From: Amphiura filiformis
Taxonomy: Eukaryota; Echinodermata; Ophiuroidea; Amphilepidida; Amphiuridae
DNA: 64,000 nt
Assembly (NCBI RefSeq): GCF_039555335.1
Contig: NC_092637.1
Coordinates: 42,610,990 to 42,674,989, forward strand
Direction: 5' to 3'
Within the stretch, counting starts at the first letter, position 1. The number at the start of each line of letters is the position of its first letter. The notes under the pieces were generated by a model that saw only the letters and a program-made list of their open reading frames with translations, was not told where the DNA came from and made no database searches. Of this stretch, positions 23,336 to 35,440 are shown in pieces. A program made the position numbers and the translations under genes.

Positions 23336-24275
23336 AGGGCAAACTGCAAAGCAATACTTGAAATCGGATAATTACGGTTTTCATATTAAATAGGCCTACA
23401 CATCTTTTTAATTTAGTTTGTTTTTATCAATAATCCATAGGCCTATAATAGTTAGGCCCCTAATTTGGCTATCATCGGACTTGAAAGTGCTCATTAGGTT
23501 ACATTTGCATTGGGCCTATTATCATTTATGCAAATTAGCTTTAATTAATAAGTAAATATGCAGATTAGCTGGCGGCAGACAATATAATACATTATTTTTA
23601 GGGAGTGTTCATTGCATGATAGGCCTACTTTGATGGGGTGGGTTGGAAATGTTGGCGCCTTGGACACAAAAAATTTCTTGATCCTTTGTAGGGTCCAAAA
23701 ATTTGTTGATCCCCTTTTTTAGGGTCTAAATTGTTTTGATCCCCCCTCATGTCTATAAGACAAAAAATAACAAACGCTATAAAATAAATCTAATTTAATC
23801 TTACTTTTATTCCTAAGTATCCATATGACAGGTATCTAGACACAATTGTGTAAATACTAATATAATTTATCATCAGTAGATATAGACTTCACCATCACTG
23901 ATATCAGCAGTACATAACAACTTCAGCACATTGCGGCCACCCTATTTTAAGTTTACCAAAGGTTAAAAGTTTACCAAAGGTTAAAAGTTTACCAAAGGTT
24001 AAAAGTTTCTCAGTGTGAAAAATGTCATTCCAGAATAAAGTGCTACGACACAATTGTTTCTTCTGATTGTTTAGGCTATGGATTTTTAATTTTGTTGATT
24101 TGAAGCTTGATAGTAGGCCCCTACACAATTGAACACTTTAATAACATTTATGCACGCGAAGCGCGCAAAATGTTTGGAATGTGAATGCCATGCCGTACAT
24201 GTTACCCCGGACTTTTAGCCTCAAATATTTTTGATCCCCCTACTATTAACGACTGAATTTAGGAATTTCTAACAC
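23336..24275. other. Non-coding interval
   Basis: It contains an 18-bp tandem repeat aagtttaccaaaggttaa (3.5 copies, 23946-24008) and repeated gatcccc phrases near 23690-23750. No gene is supported. Confidence 0.45.
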
Positions 24276-25983
24276 CATCTCATGAATATTCAAGTTTCTG
24301 ACGTCATCTCATGCATATTCAAACATGACGTCATCTCATGAATATTAAAACTGAATGACGTCATCTCATGAATATTAAAACTGAATGACGTCATCTCATG
24401 AATATTAAAACTGAATGACGTCATCTCATGAATATTAAAACTGAATGACGTCATCTCATGAATATTAAAACTGAATGACGTCATCTCATGAATATTAAAA
24501 CTGAATGACGTCATCTCATGAATATTAAAACTGAATGACGTCATCTCATGAATATTAAAACTGAATGACGTCATCTCATGAATATTGAATGTTCAAACTG
24601 AATGACGTCATCTCATGAATATTCAAACTGAATGACGTCATCTCATGAATATTCAAACTGAATGACGTCATCTCATGAATATTCAAACTGAATGACGTCA
24701 TCTCATGAATATTCAAACTGAATGACGTCATCTCATGAATATTCAAACTGAATGACGTCTTCTCATGAATATTCAAACTGAATCACGTCATCTCATGAAT
24801 ATTCAAACTGAATGACGTCATCTCATGAATATTCAAATTTGCTGACGTCATCTCATGAATATTCAAATTTGCTGACGTCATCTCATGAATATTCAAATTT
24901 GCTGACGTCATCTCATGAATATTCAAATTGGCTGACGTCATCTCATGAATATTCAAATTGGCTGACGTCATCTCATGAATATTCAAATTGGCTGACGTCA
25001 TCTCATGAATATTCAAATTGGCTGACGTCATCTCATGAATATTCAAATTGGCTGACGTCATCTCATGAATATTCAAATTGGCTGACGTCATCTCATGAAT
25101 ATTCAAATTGGCTGACGTCATCTCATGAATATTCAAATTGGCTGACGTCATCTCATGAATATTCAAATTGGCTGACGTCATCTCATGAATATTCAAATTG
25201 GCTGACGTCATCTCATGAATATTCAAATTGGCTGACGCCATCTCATGAATATTCAAATTGGCTGACGCCATCTCATGAATATTCAAATTGGCTGACGCCA
25301 TCTCATGAATATTCAAATTGGCTGACGCCATCTCATGAATATTCAAATTGGCTGACGCCATCTCATGAATATTCAAATTGGCTGACGCCATCTCATGAAT
25401 ATTCAAATTGGCTGACGTCATCTCATGAATATTCAAATTTGCTGACGTCATCTCATGAATATTCAAATTTGCTGACGTCATCTCATGAATATTCAAATTT
25501 GCTGACGCCATCTCATGAATATTCAAATTTGCTGACGCCATCTCATGAATATTCAAATTTGCTGACGCCATCTCATGAATATTCAAATTTGCTGACGCCA
25601 TCTCATGAATATTCAAATTTGCTGACGTCATCTCATGAATATTCAAATTTGCTGACGTCATCTCATGAATATTCAAATTTGCTGACGTCATCTCATGAAT
25701 ATTCAAATTTGCTGACGTCATCTCATGAATATTCAAATTTGCTGACGTCATCTCATGAATATTCAAATTTCCTGACGTCATCTCATGAATATTCAAATTT
25801 CCTGACGTCATCTCATGAATATTCAAATTTCCTGACGTCATCTCATGAATATTCAAATTTCCTGACGTCATCTCATGAATATTCAAATTTCCTGACGTCA
25901 TCTCATGAATATTCAAATTGGATGCCGTCATCTCATGAATATTCAAATTGGATGACGTCATCTCATGAATATTCAAATTGGAT
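24276..25983. repeat. 30-bp satellite array, about 57 units
   Basis: The unit is 30 bp, core tgacgtcatctcatgaatat followed by a 10-bp variable tail. Each standard unit holds the palindrome TGACGTCA and most hold TGAATATTCA. Tails change in blocks along the array: aaaactgaa, caaactgaa, aaatttgc, aaattggc, aaatttgc again, aaatttcc and aaattgga. Runs of TGACGCCA units sit within two of these blocks. Because 30 is a multiple of 3, both strands carry frames of about 395 codons. These are by-products and not genes. Confidence 0.97.
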
Positions 25984-26570
25984 CGTGTATAGCTCTTGAA
26001 TACTGGCCAAAATCCAATGAATTGTTTCCAATTTCAAATTATGTTAACAGTATACGAAATGATTAGAAGAAAGCACGGACTCGAATAAAACACACACACA
26101 CCTAACGTTGACATGTTTGGTTGAAAATATAGCGTTTGTTAATTTGTATAATTATGTACTCTCTTCAGGAGACGATATATATAGAAAAAATAAATAAGTG
26201 ATTTTTATTTTCGGATGCAATATTTTCAACCACCATGACAACATTTTCTTTTTCTTTTTCTTTTCTTTTTTTTTTTTCTTTCTTTCTTTTTTTTTTTTTC
26301 TTCTTTTCACATGGCCTTATTCGGTCAGGTTCTAAATAAAAGGAGGTTAAGTCAAATTTAGTGCATTTTGAGAAAAATGGCAAAACGTATAATTTATATG
26401 TATGCATGATTATTACTTACATTACAGAAATTTTAACTGATTTTTTTTTTTCAAGTACTAAACTAAGAATACACCATCTATATCTGTATTTTATATCTGT
26501 ATATATACAAATACTAAATAAAGATGGTTCTATGTTTAACACATTCTTGTTTTAAGTCCAGATCCATGGG
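25984..26570. other. Non-coding interval with a polypyrimidine tract
   Basis: It holds a T/TTTC tract at about 26242-26305 and otherwise AT-rich sequence. No gene is supported. Confidence 0.45.
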
Positions 26571-26705
26571 CGTTTTTTTTGGGGGGGCTTTGGGGCGAGA
26601 GCCCCCTGGGTAAAAGCAGGGGCGGCCAAAACGAAGAGTCGGCGGAAGAAGAAGGGGCAGCAAAAAGAGGGGCGGCGGAAGAAGAAGGGGCGGCGGAAGA
26701 ATTAG
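26571..26705. repeat. GC-rich minisatellite
   Basis: A G-run is followed by two to three copies of ggcggaagaagaaggggc-type units (26637-26703). It is strongly GC-rich against an AT-rich background. Confidence 0.7.
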
Positions 26706-27477
26706 TAAAGCAAAAATGGCGGAAACAAGAAATGTCTTTAAAAAAGACAATGCCTCAAGAGATTCCAGCGGGCACCATTTGTTATTAGCTTATAAGAGAT
26801 ACTTGAAATGCTAGCTTTAAGCCATCTTGCAATGGTAATAATTCTGTTGTATTTAATGCAGGAATACCTGCATGCCGGGTGGTAGTCCGAATAATCAGTC
26901 CCAAAACAAAATAAGGCCCTATTCATTTACTGACATGATCGATGGACCCTGCATTTCCAATACATTGATGCTGTAGCCTTCGTACTGAGTGAAGAAGGCT
27001 ACACACAAGGAAACTAGGCTATAATCACGTATCATGAGCCTGTCTAGGCCTAGGCAAAAAAAACCTTTTTTTTTCTAATAATTTCTCCGCAAGCGTTTGA
27101 AAAAGTATAAAAAATTTTGAAAAAATGGTAGGGCCTACTACTATACATCTAAATGTGTTGCTTTTCGGGCTGTTGAGGAAGGGCGGCAAAATTGAATTTT
27201 CTCATTGCTGGTAGTTAGGGCTTAGTGGTGTGTTGGTATTAATCTTTGGAGTGAAGGAGAAGGTGGTTTTAGCTCTAATTATTTACCCAGACCATCCGCT
27301 GCATCCTCGTCTCGTCTGCATGGCAGCAACTTTCTAGCCGGTACATGATATGATGCCTACACAGTAAAAGATTACCCGTTTCTGCAAGAGCTTGCACGGA
27401 ACCTCCCCGTAAAATTTAGAGCTTTTGTCTGCATTTGATCTAAATTAGGTATAGAAACTTGAAATATTTCTGTTATT

Positions 27478-27911
27478 TCACATTAATATTTATTACACCA
27501 ATAATTTTTATAAATCCAAAATTTGATATTTTTAACTGATAATTAACAGTCCTCGAAGTAAACTGTCTAAATCTAATGATATGTACTTAAAGTCTATGTA
27601 GCTGGGATAAAAAGCCGACGATCAATTGAAAATGTTGACCTTTCGTATTTAAGATAAAGATCCCCTAAAAAAAACACCACAAAGTCTGTCTTTTGGGGGA
27701 AAATCCATAAGTACATTAGATTTAGAAAGTTTACTTCGAGGACTGCTAAATTTCGAAATGAGCAATTTTTAATAATTTGCCATAAATGTGTATCATATCG
27801 CGAATATTATCATTAGGACATTCTTCGTATCCAGAATGCAATTCGATATGTCTGATGTGCTCTCATGCCCTACAAAAAATACTGTCCAAACGTTCATACC
27901 CCAGCTCTTAA
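27478..27911. mobile_element. 5'-truncated copy of the TTAA fold-back family
   Basis: It shares gccgacgatcaattgaaaat, acttcgaggactg and the right-end block aatgcaattcgatatgtctg with the full copy at 62577-63204. The right end reaches a TTAA at 27908; the left end has been lost. Confidence 0.8.
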
Positions 27912-27978
27912 AATGTCTCGGAAAAATTGCATTTTACCGTAAATCTTTTACAGTGTAGACCAATCAGGTCTGGTATAA

Positions 27979-29095
27979 TACCGTTAAATTCCGTCTACAA
28001 GCATATATGCCTCTAAACGAGGTTTTTTTGACACAAGAGACAAGAGGCAGACACTCTCAACAAAAACGTTATTTGGAGTTTGAACAACGCGGGACTACAA
28101 ATTCTTTAGAAATGCATAGTCGCGCTAAAAGTCGATCGATACATGTTAAAATCAGCACAATTCAGAGATACACCTTTTTGCTATGAAATTTATTTTCTCG
28201 GTCAAATATAAAGCAATATTTTTTTTCTTCAGTAATGTCAGTTAAAGACATAGTGCTTGGATATACATTTTTTTTTAAATCCTGGTGTTAAACTTCAAGC
28301 ATCATATTTTTTAGTGTGATATTTTTGATTTTTATAGGCCTTTAGTTCGCCCGTGAGCTTTTTACGGAATTCATTTTTTCGCGTCTCAAACTAATATAGT
28401 TTGCTAAAGAAAGATATTTCCCACCTCTGTAAAGCACATCGTGTGGGTCTATATATTATAGTTTTGTCAGAATTTCCGTTTTTATTTTACCCTTTTTCCC
28501 TTCGTGATCCGAAAATGTCAAACTCAGTACTTTATCTCGAGAACAACCAGCAGAAATAATCGATATTTCAATTGTTGTCAACCAGGTCCCTTTTCCATTG
28601 AAAACCAGGATTGCCTGACCAGCGATTTGGTAGCCCAAATCCCCAATTCTGGTAAATGAGGTGAATTTTGGAAATTTGCTCCCGTGATTGCAATTTCAAT
28701 TTATAGGGGCTATGGATTCCATGATTATGAAAACCATTTTGTCTGTTTGTTTGTTTATTTACCTAGGATGAGGTCCTTGGGAAAATCCACTGTCCAAACC
28801 TAAAACAATTTCATTTGGCCGAGAAAAAAAATTTTACACTGAAAAGGTGTAACTCAAAATTTTGTTCATTTGAATACCAAATTCGATCGTTTGTATTGCC
28901 TTAAATGACTGAGTGAGCCTTGCAGAACAATAACAATCGGTAGTCCCGCGTCCTAACTGTATATTACTGATAAAGGCGGCTGTACAAACATGTATATTTG
29001 TAAGACCAATCTATTGCAATGTTTTTGAGAAGGGTATTGGCCTTTCATATCTTTCGTTTAGAGGCATATATGCTTCTAGACGGAATTCTACGGTA
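27979..29095. mobile_element. 1.1-kb TIR element
   Basis: The terminal inverted repeats are about 42 bp (taccgttaaattccgtctac at left, mirrored at right), with only about three mismatches. A TA dinucleotide flanks both CCGT ends, fitting a TA target duplication as in Tc1/mariner-type elements. An internal pair (gcgggactac at 28087, gtagtcccgcg at 28941) adds a second inverted layer. No transposase frame is visible, so it is non-autonomous. Confidence 0.8.
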
Positions 29096-29748
29096 GTGCA
29101 GTTGGGTTTGAACAGCCGCCGTTGAGGTTATTCCGAAGTCTTCACAATCATTTTAACTGTAAAAATGAATAACAATATAAACATGATAAAGAACGTCAAG
29201 TTATAGACTAATTGCAACAATTAGGCCAAGAAAAAAATGTTTGCTTGCTAGTGGGATTTTGGGGTGGGTGGGTCGTAATTTATAGTCCTGTATATTTCAC
29301 TTCAGACCTTCAATACACAAGATACACAAAACGACTGCATACTCACAAGCATAATACCCCCAGCTGATTGGAAACATTGATATGCATGAATTGATAGTTA
29401 TAAATGTTATAATGAGTTTACAGTAATGATTTTCTTCTTAAGAAAATGTTGTTGGCCAAAAGTTAGACACAGAAAAAAGTAATAAAAAACCATTAAAATT
29501 ATAAATTAAAAAATAAATTTAAAGGGCCGACCCTAATTTTGGGTCGACCCTAATTTTGGGTCGGTCGGAGGAGGCCTTATATTAGAATGGATTGTTCTAT
29601 TCCATATTAGCCGAACGGTATTGAACTAACTTGATAAAAATGAATATAACAAGTGAACGCAAATCGCATCAAAACGAGATTTTACAGTTGATCTGTTTCA
29701 GAAAAACAATGAAAGTATATGGTTTTGAGAACAAATAATGTTTTAAAG
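29096..29748. other. Non-coding interval
   Basis: No gene is supported. A short double phrase ccctaattttgggtcg at 29530-29570 is a repeat remnant related to the A-rich element at 12208. Confidence 0.4.
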
Positions 29749-29922
29749 TACCGTAAACCGGGGTGACTTTAGACACTGGGGTGACTTTGGACAGGCATAT
29801 AGGACAGAGTTGATTGATTTAAATTAAAATCAATGATTTTTTGGGAAAAAAATCATATGATTTAAATTGAGCAACCCTGTCCAAAGTCACCCCAGTGTCC
29901 AAAGTCACCCCGGTTTACGGTA
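29749..29922. mobile_element. 174-bp MITE with TA flanks
   Basis: The arms are about 45 bp and nearly perfect, starting taccgtaaaccggggtgact. Each arm itself contains a doubled ggggtgacttt motif. TA at both edges fits a TA target duplication. Confidence 0.9.
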
Positions 29923-30617
29923 TATTGATGTATACGCAAAATAAATTTATATAATACTGCCTTTATTCCAGGTTCTGGTTAAACTTGAACTATACGGTCC
30001 TTCGGTGAGCTCAATAGGACATAGGCCTACATTGTAAAGACTATTTTACGGCTTACATGATGTGCTATTTACGGATGGGTGTAGGTCTAGGCCTACTGCA
30101 CGTGCACTGAGTGTAAAACTATTTTTGGTCATAAGTTTTTGGTCATAAGATCCACTTTTAACCAATCAATGAACAAGAATATATTATAATAATTCAATCA
30201 CTTAAATTGAGTATTTCGTAATCCTATCATACTCTTTTTATGACATTTTCAGTAGATATCCACGAATAAAGCTAGTTCCCAAAATTTCAGTTGATTCCGA
30301 TTGTACATGTAGACTGCTCCATAGACAATGTGTTGTAATTTCGTTCTGGTATACCAGAACGATATTCAAATGTTACGATATCTTTGTTAAACGCCTAAAA
30401 ATTATTTGTACATAAACATTATGTAGCCAGAGGTTTCCAGTGATATAAAAAACTTTTTTTGAGAAAAGTGTGGGGAGGGGGGATGATGCTGTGGATCACG
30501 AAATGCCCTTTTAAATATCTACTGCTGTTATAATTGAAGCAGTTTTGCTATCTGCTGGTAATAATTCAAATAGTTTTGTCTTTTTAACACATAACTGGAA
30601 TTTAATTTAAAGAACAA

Positions 30618-31312
30618 CCCAGCAAACACAAAAACGTTTTTAGAACGTTTTAAATAAGTTATATTTTGGGTTTTGGTTTAGGTAAAAATGTTTTAATAAC
30701 ATTAAAATGTCGGGTTATATAAAGGTCATGAAATCGTTTTAAAACGTTTTGTATGAAAACACACTACAACAATATTTTTAAAATGTTTTCGAAATGTCAT
30801 TGTAAACTATTTTTGCAAACATTTTTGGCCAAATATTTTGTCAACACTTAAAAAACATTATGTTAAAATATTTGTACCCAGCAAACACAGAAATGTTCTT
30901 AAAATGTTTTTTTACAAAACGTTTTAATAACATTTAAATGTCGGGTTATATAAAGGTCGTGAAAACATTTTAAAAACGTTATTGTAAATATTTTAGGCAA
31001 ACATTTTTTGCATAATATTTTTTTCAACCCCAAAATAACATTCTGATTAGAATGATTTGTACCAAGTTTTCAAAAATGTTTTTGGAATGTTATTAAAACG
31101 TTTTTATACCCTTTATATAACCCGACATTTAAATGTTTTCTGTAAAACATTTGTGTTTGATGTGCAGTAAATTACCAACAAATGTTATTTAATGTTATGA
31201 AAACGTTTTATACCATTAATGTACCCTTTATATAACCCGACATTTAAACGTTTTCTGACAACCTTTTCAAACCTTTTGCGAATGATGTCGAAAACGTTTT
31301 GTGTTTGCTGGG
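30618..31312. mobile_element. cccagcaaacaca TIR element
   Basis: The ends are cccagcaaacacaaaaacgt and its inverse acgttttgtgtttgctggg. Many internal aaaacgtttt and cgggttatataaagg motifs occur in both orientations, and a second internal cccagcaaacaca lies at 30877. A decayed fragment occurs at about 36085-36200. Confidence 0.8.
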
Positions 31313-31489
31313 AAACTAAATGTGCCCTCCCGTAAAATTCCCACCAGCCAATAAGGGTACGTACCCTTAATTCTTGTTGGAATTTTCAGAGGAGGAAGTT
31401 CTCCATGTCTACGTGAAATATGTCCTAAGGCAAAGAAGCCCATATGCGCTCTATGGTATTCGAGCTTTTCGTTATCTATACTGTTGATA

Positions 31490-34400
31490 TTAATATTCAA
31501 GCATTTTTGCTATCTACTGCTGACAGTAATAATTCAAACATTTTGTTATCTACTGCTGATAGTAATAATTCCAACATTTTGTTATCTACTGCTGATAGTA
31601 ATAATTCAAACATTTTGTTATCTACTGCTGATAGTAATAATTCCAACATTTTGTTATCTACTGCTGATAGTAATAATTCAAACATTTTGTTATCTACTGC
31701 TGATAGTAATAATTCAAACATTTTGTTATCTACTGCTGATAGTAATAATTCCAACATTTTGTTATCTACTGCTGATAGTAATAATTCAAACATTTTGTTA
31801 TCTACTGCTGATAGTAATAATTCAAACATTTTGTTATCTACTGCTGATAGTAATAATTCAAACATTTTTGCTATCTACTGCTGACAGTAATAATTCAAAC
31901 ATTTTGTTATCTACTGCTGATAGTAATATTCAAGCATCGTGTTATCTACTGCTGATAGTAATAATTCCAACATTTTGTTATCTACTGCTGATAGTAATAA
32001 TTCAAACATTTTGTTATCTACTGCTGATAGTAATAATTCAAACATTTTGTTATCTACTGCTGATAGTAATAATTCAAACATTTTTGCTATCTACTGCTGA
32101 CAGTAATAATTCAAACATTTTGTTATCTACTGCTGATAGTAATATTCAAGCATCTTGTTATCTACTGCTGATAGTAATAATTCCAACATTTTGTTATCTA
32201 CTGCTGACAGTAATAATTCAAACATTTTTGCTATCTACTGCTGACAGTAATAATTCAAACATTTTGTTATCTACTGCTGATAGTAATATTCAAGCATCTT
32301 GTTATCTACTGCTGATAGTAATAATTCCAACATTTTGTTATCTACTGCTGATAGTAATAATTCAAACATTTTGTTATCTACTGCTGATAGTAATAATTCA
32401 AGCATCTTGTTATCTACTGCTGATAGTAATAATTCCAACATTTTGTTATCTACTGCTGACAGTAATAATTCAAACATTTTTGCTATCTACTGCTGACAGT
32501 AATAATTCAAACATTTTGTTATCTACTGCTGATAGTAATATTCAAGCATCTTGTTATCTACTGCTGATAGTAATAATTCCAACATTTTGTTATCTACTGC
32601 TGATAGTAATAATTCAAACATTTTGTTATCTACTGCTGATAGTAATAATTCAAGCATCTTGTTATCTACTGCTGATAGTAATAATTCCAACATTTTGTTA
32701 TCTACTGCTGATAGTAATAATTCAAACATTTTATTATCTACTGCGGACAGTAATGATTCAAACATTTTGTTATCTACTGCTGATAGTAATATTCAAGCAA
32801 TTTTGCTATCTACTGCTGATAGTAATAATTCAAACATCTTGTTATCTACTGCTGAGCATTTTTGCTATCTACTGCTGACAGTAATAATTCAAACATTTTG
32901 TTATCTACTGCTGATAGTAATAATTCAAACATTTTGTTATCTACTGCTGATAGTAATAATTCTAACATTTCGTTAGTAATATAAATATTCAAGCATTTTT
33001 TGCTATCTACTGCTGATAGTAATATTCAAGCATTTTTTGCTATCTACTGCTGATAAGAACAATCCAAACATTTTGTTATCTAAGTCTGCTAATAGTAATA
33101 TTAAACATTAAACATTTTCGTTATCTACTGTCGAGAGTAATATTCAAGAATTTTTTCTATCTACTGCTGACAGTAATAATTCAAACATTTTATTATCTAC
33201 TGCTGACAGTAATTAATCAAACATTTTGTTATCTACTGCTGATAGTAATAATTCAAACATTTTGTTATCTACTGCTGATAGTAATAATTCAAACATTTTG
33301 CTCTCTACTGCTGACAGTAATAATTCAAACATTTTGTTTTCTACTGCTGATAATAATAATTCAAACATTTTGTTATCTACTGCTGATAATAATAATTCAA
33401 ACATTTTTGCTATCTACTGCTGATAGTACAAATTCAAACATTTTGTTAGTAATATAAATATTCAAGCATTTTTTGCTATCTACTGCTGATAGTAATAATC
33501 CAAACATTTTGTTATCTAAGTCTGCTAATAGTAATATTATGCTATCTACTGCTGATAGTAATAATTCAAACATTTTGTTAGTAATATTTAAAGCATTTTT
33601 GCTATCTACTTTTGACAGTAGTAATTCAAACATTTTGTTATCTACTGCTGACAGTAATATTAAAGCATTTTTGCTATCTACTGCTGACAGTAATAATTCA
33701 AACATTTTGTTATCTACTGCTGATAGTATAATTCCAACATTTTGTTATCTACTGCTGACAGTAATATTAAAGCATTTTTGCTATCTACTGCTGACAGTAA
33801 TAATTCCAACATTTTGTTATCTACTGCTTATAGTAATAATTCTAACATTTTGTTAGTAATATTTAAGCATTTTTGCTATCTGCTTTGACAGTTATAATTC
33901 AAACATTTTGCTATCTACTGCTGATAGTAATATTCACATATTTTTGCTATCTACTTTTTTAAATTCTTGTTTGAATTTTCAGAGGGGGAAGCTCTCTATT
34001 TGTTCGCAAAATTTATCCTAAGGCAAAGGAACTCATGTGCGTTTTACGGTATTCGAGCTTTTCGTTATCTACTGTTGAGAGTAATATTCAAGCATTTTTG
34101 CTATCTACTGCTGACAGTAATTAATCAAAAATTTTGTTTTCTACTGCTGATAATAATAATTCAAATATTTTATTATCTAGTGCGGACAGTAATAATTCAA
34201 ACATTTTGTTGTCTACTGATGACAGTAATAGTTCAAACATTTTGCTATCTACCACTGATAGTAATAATTCAAACATTTCGTTAGTAATATAAATATTCAA
34301 GCATTTTTTGCTATCTACTGCTAATAGTAATAATCCAAACATGTTGTTATCTAAGTCTGCTAATAGTAATATTAAAGCATTTTTGCTATCTACTGCTGAT

Positions 34401-34705
34401 AGTAATAATTCAAACATTTTGTTAGTAATATTTAAAGCATTTTTGCTATCTGCTGCTGATAGTAATAATTCAAACATTTTGTTATCTACTGCTGATAGTA
34501 ATAATTCAAACATTTTGCTATCTACTGCTGACAGTAATAACTCAAACATTTTATTTTCTACTGCTGATAGTAAGAATTCATTTATTGCTGATAGTAATAT
34601 TCAAGCATTTTTGCTATCTTCTGCTGAGAGTAATATTCAAACATTTTGTTATCTACTGCTGATAGTAATATTCAAATATTATGCTATCTACTGCTGGTAG
34701 TATAG
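31490..34705. repeat. 36-bp satellite array
   Basis: The unit is 36 bp, core ttatctactgctgatagtaa followed by taattcaaacattttg, in roughly 85-90 copies with substitution variants. Variant marker tattcaagcat recurs at spacings of 216, 144 and 252 bp, all multiples of 36, showing higher-order repetition. Long frames on both strands come from the 12-codon period and are not genes. The second half (after 32980) is more degenerate. Confidence 0.96.
33966..34100. repeat. Duplicated left flank of the 36-bp array
   Basis: The non-satellite sequence at 31371-31500 (aattcttgttggaattttcagagg, then ggcaaag and gtattcgagcttttcgttat) reappears here inside the array. A segment including the array boundary was therefore copied about 2.6 kb to the right. 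Confidence 0.85.
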
Positions 34706-35215
34706 GTCAAAACAAGTCTTTGTTTGCACAGACATGGGGTAGAAAGGAATGGGTCGGTAGGTCGATTTTTTTTTGTCTTAGATCTATCCAGGTGCTAACA
34801 GCAAGTGAGTAAGATAAAATATAAGACATTCAGCCTCACATTTTGTAATTGTATTTCAATCTTACCATATATAAAGTTTAATCTCCAGCAATAAAATCTT
34901 GATACAGATTCAGTATAAATTCAGTATAAATACATGCTTGTTGGAAGGGTGACGCATTGGAAGTCTGTAGTATAAAATCCCAGATATACTAGTCACATGC
35001 TTGATTCTTGATGTTGATGGTAAAATATTGTTGGGTAGGGCTAAATGGGAAAAATGAAAGCTGTGATTGCCAGGAATATTAATTTTCAGGTGTCATTTGG
35101 CATTTTTATAAAAAAAACCATTATTTTCTTTATTTTTAAATTATTGTAAAAAAAGTGTTTGATGTTTTTTTATTTTTGGGTCGGTCGTGTCTGGGCAAAC
35201 AAAGACCTTTTTGCC
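34706..35215. mobile_element. TIR element inserted in the satellite array
   Basis: Ends caagtctttgtttgcacaga and tctgggcaaacaaagacctt are inverted over about 28 bp. Degenerate satellite units flank it on both sides (to 34705 and from about 35248). No frame is present. Confidence 0.7.
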
Positions 35216-35244
35216 TAATAAGTCAAACTTTTTTAAAATCTATA

Positions 35245-35440
35245 CTGCGGAATATTCAAGCATTTTCGCTATCTACTGCTGATAGTAACCAAATATTTTG
35301 GTATCTATTGATAGTAATATTCAAGCATTTTTGCTATCTACTGCAAGTAATATTTTAAGTACTTTACTATCTAACATATCTAATGCTGATAATAATGATT
35401 CAAACATTTTGCTATCTACTGCTGCTAAAGTAATAATTCG
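35245..35440. repeat. Degenerate remnant of the 36-bp array
   Basis: Four to five imperfect units (tatctactgctgatagtaa-like) lie beyond the inserted element. This marks the decayed right end of the array. Confidence 0.8.

Noticed and set aside
24276-25983. CRISPR array
   Set aside because: The units are contiguous 30-bp repeats without unique spacers, in an animal genome with introns.
24783-25999. Two opposite-strand frames of about 395 codons in the 30-bp array
   Set aside because: They follow from a 30-bp unit with no stops in these frames; same protein repeat on both strands, no splice or start context.
31444-32976. Long frames of up to 464 codons in the 36-bp array
   Set aside because: They are by-products of the 12-codon repeat period, present in several frames and both strands.
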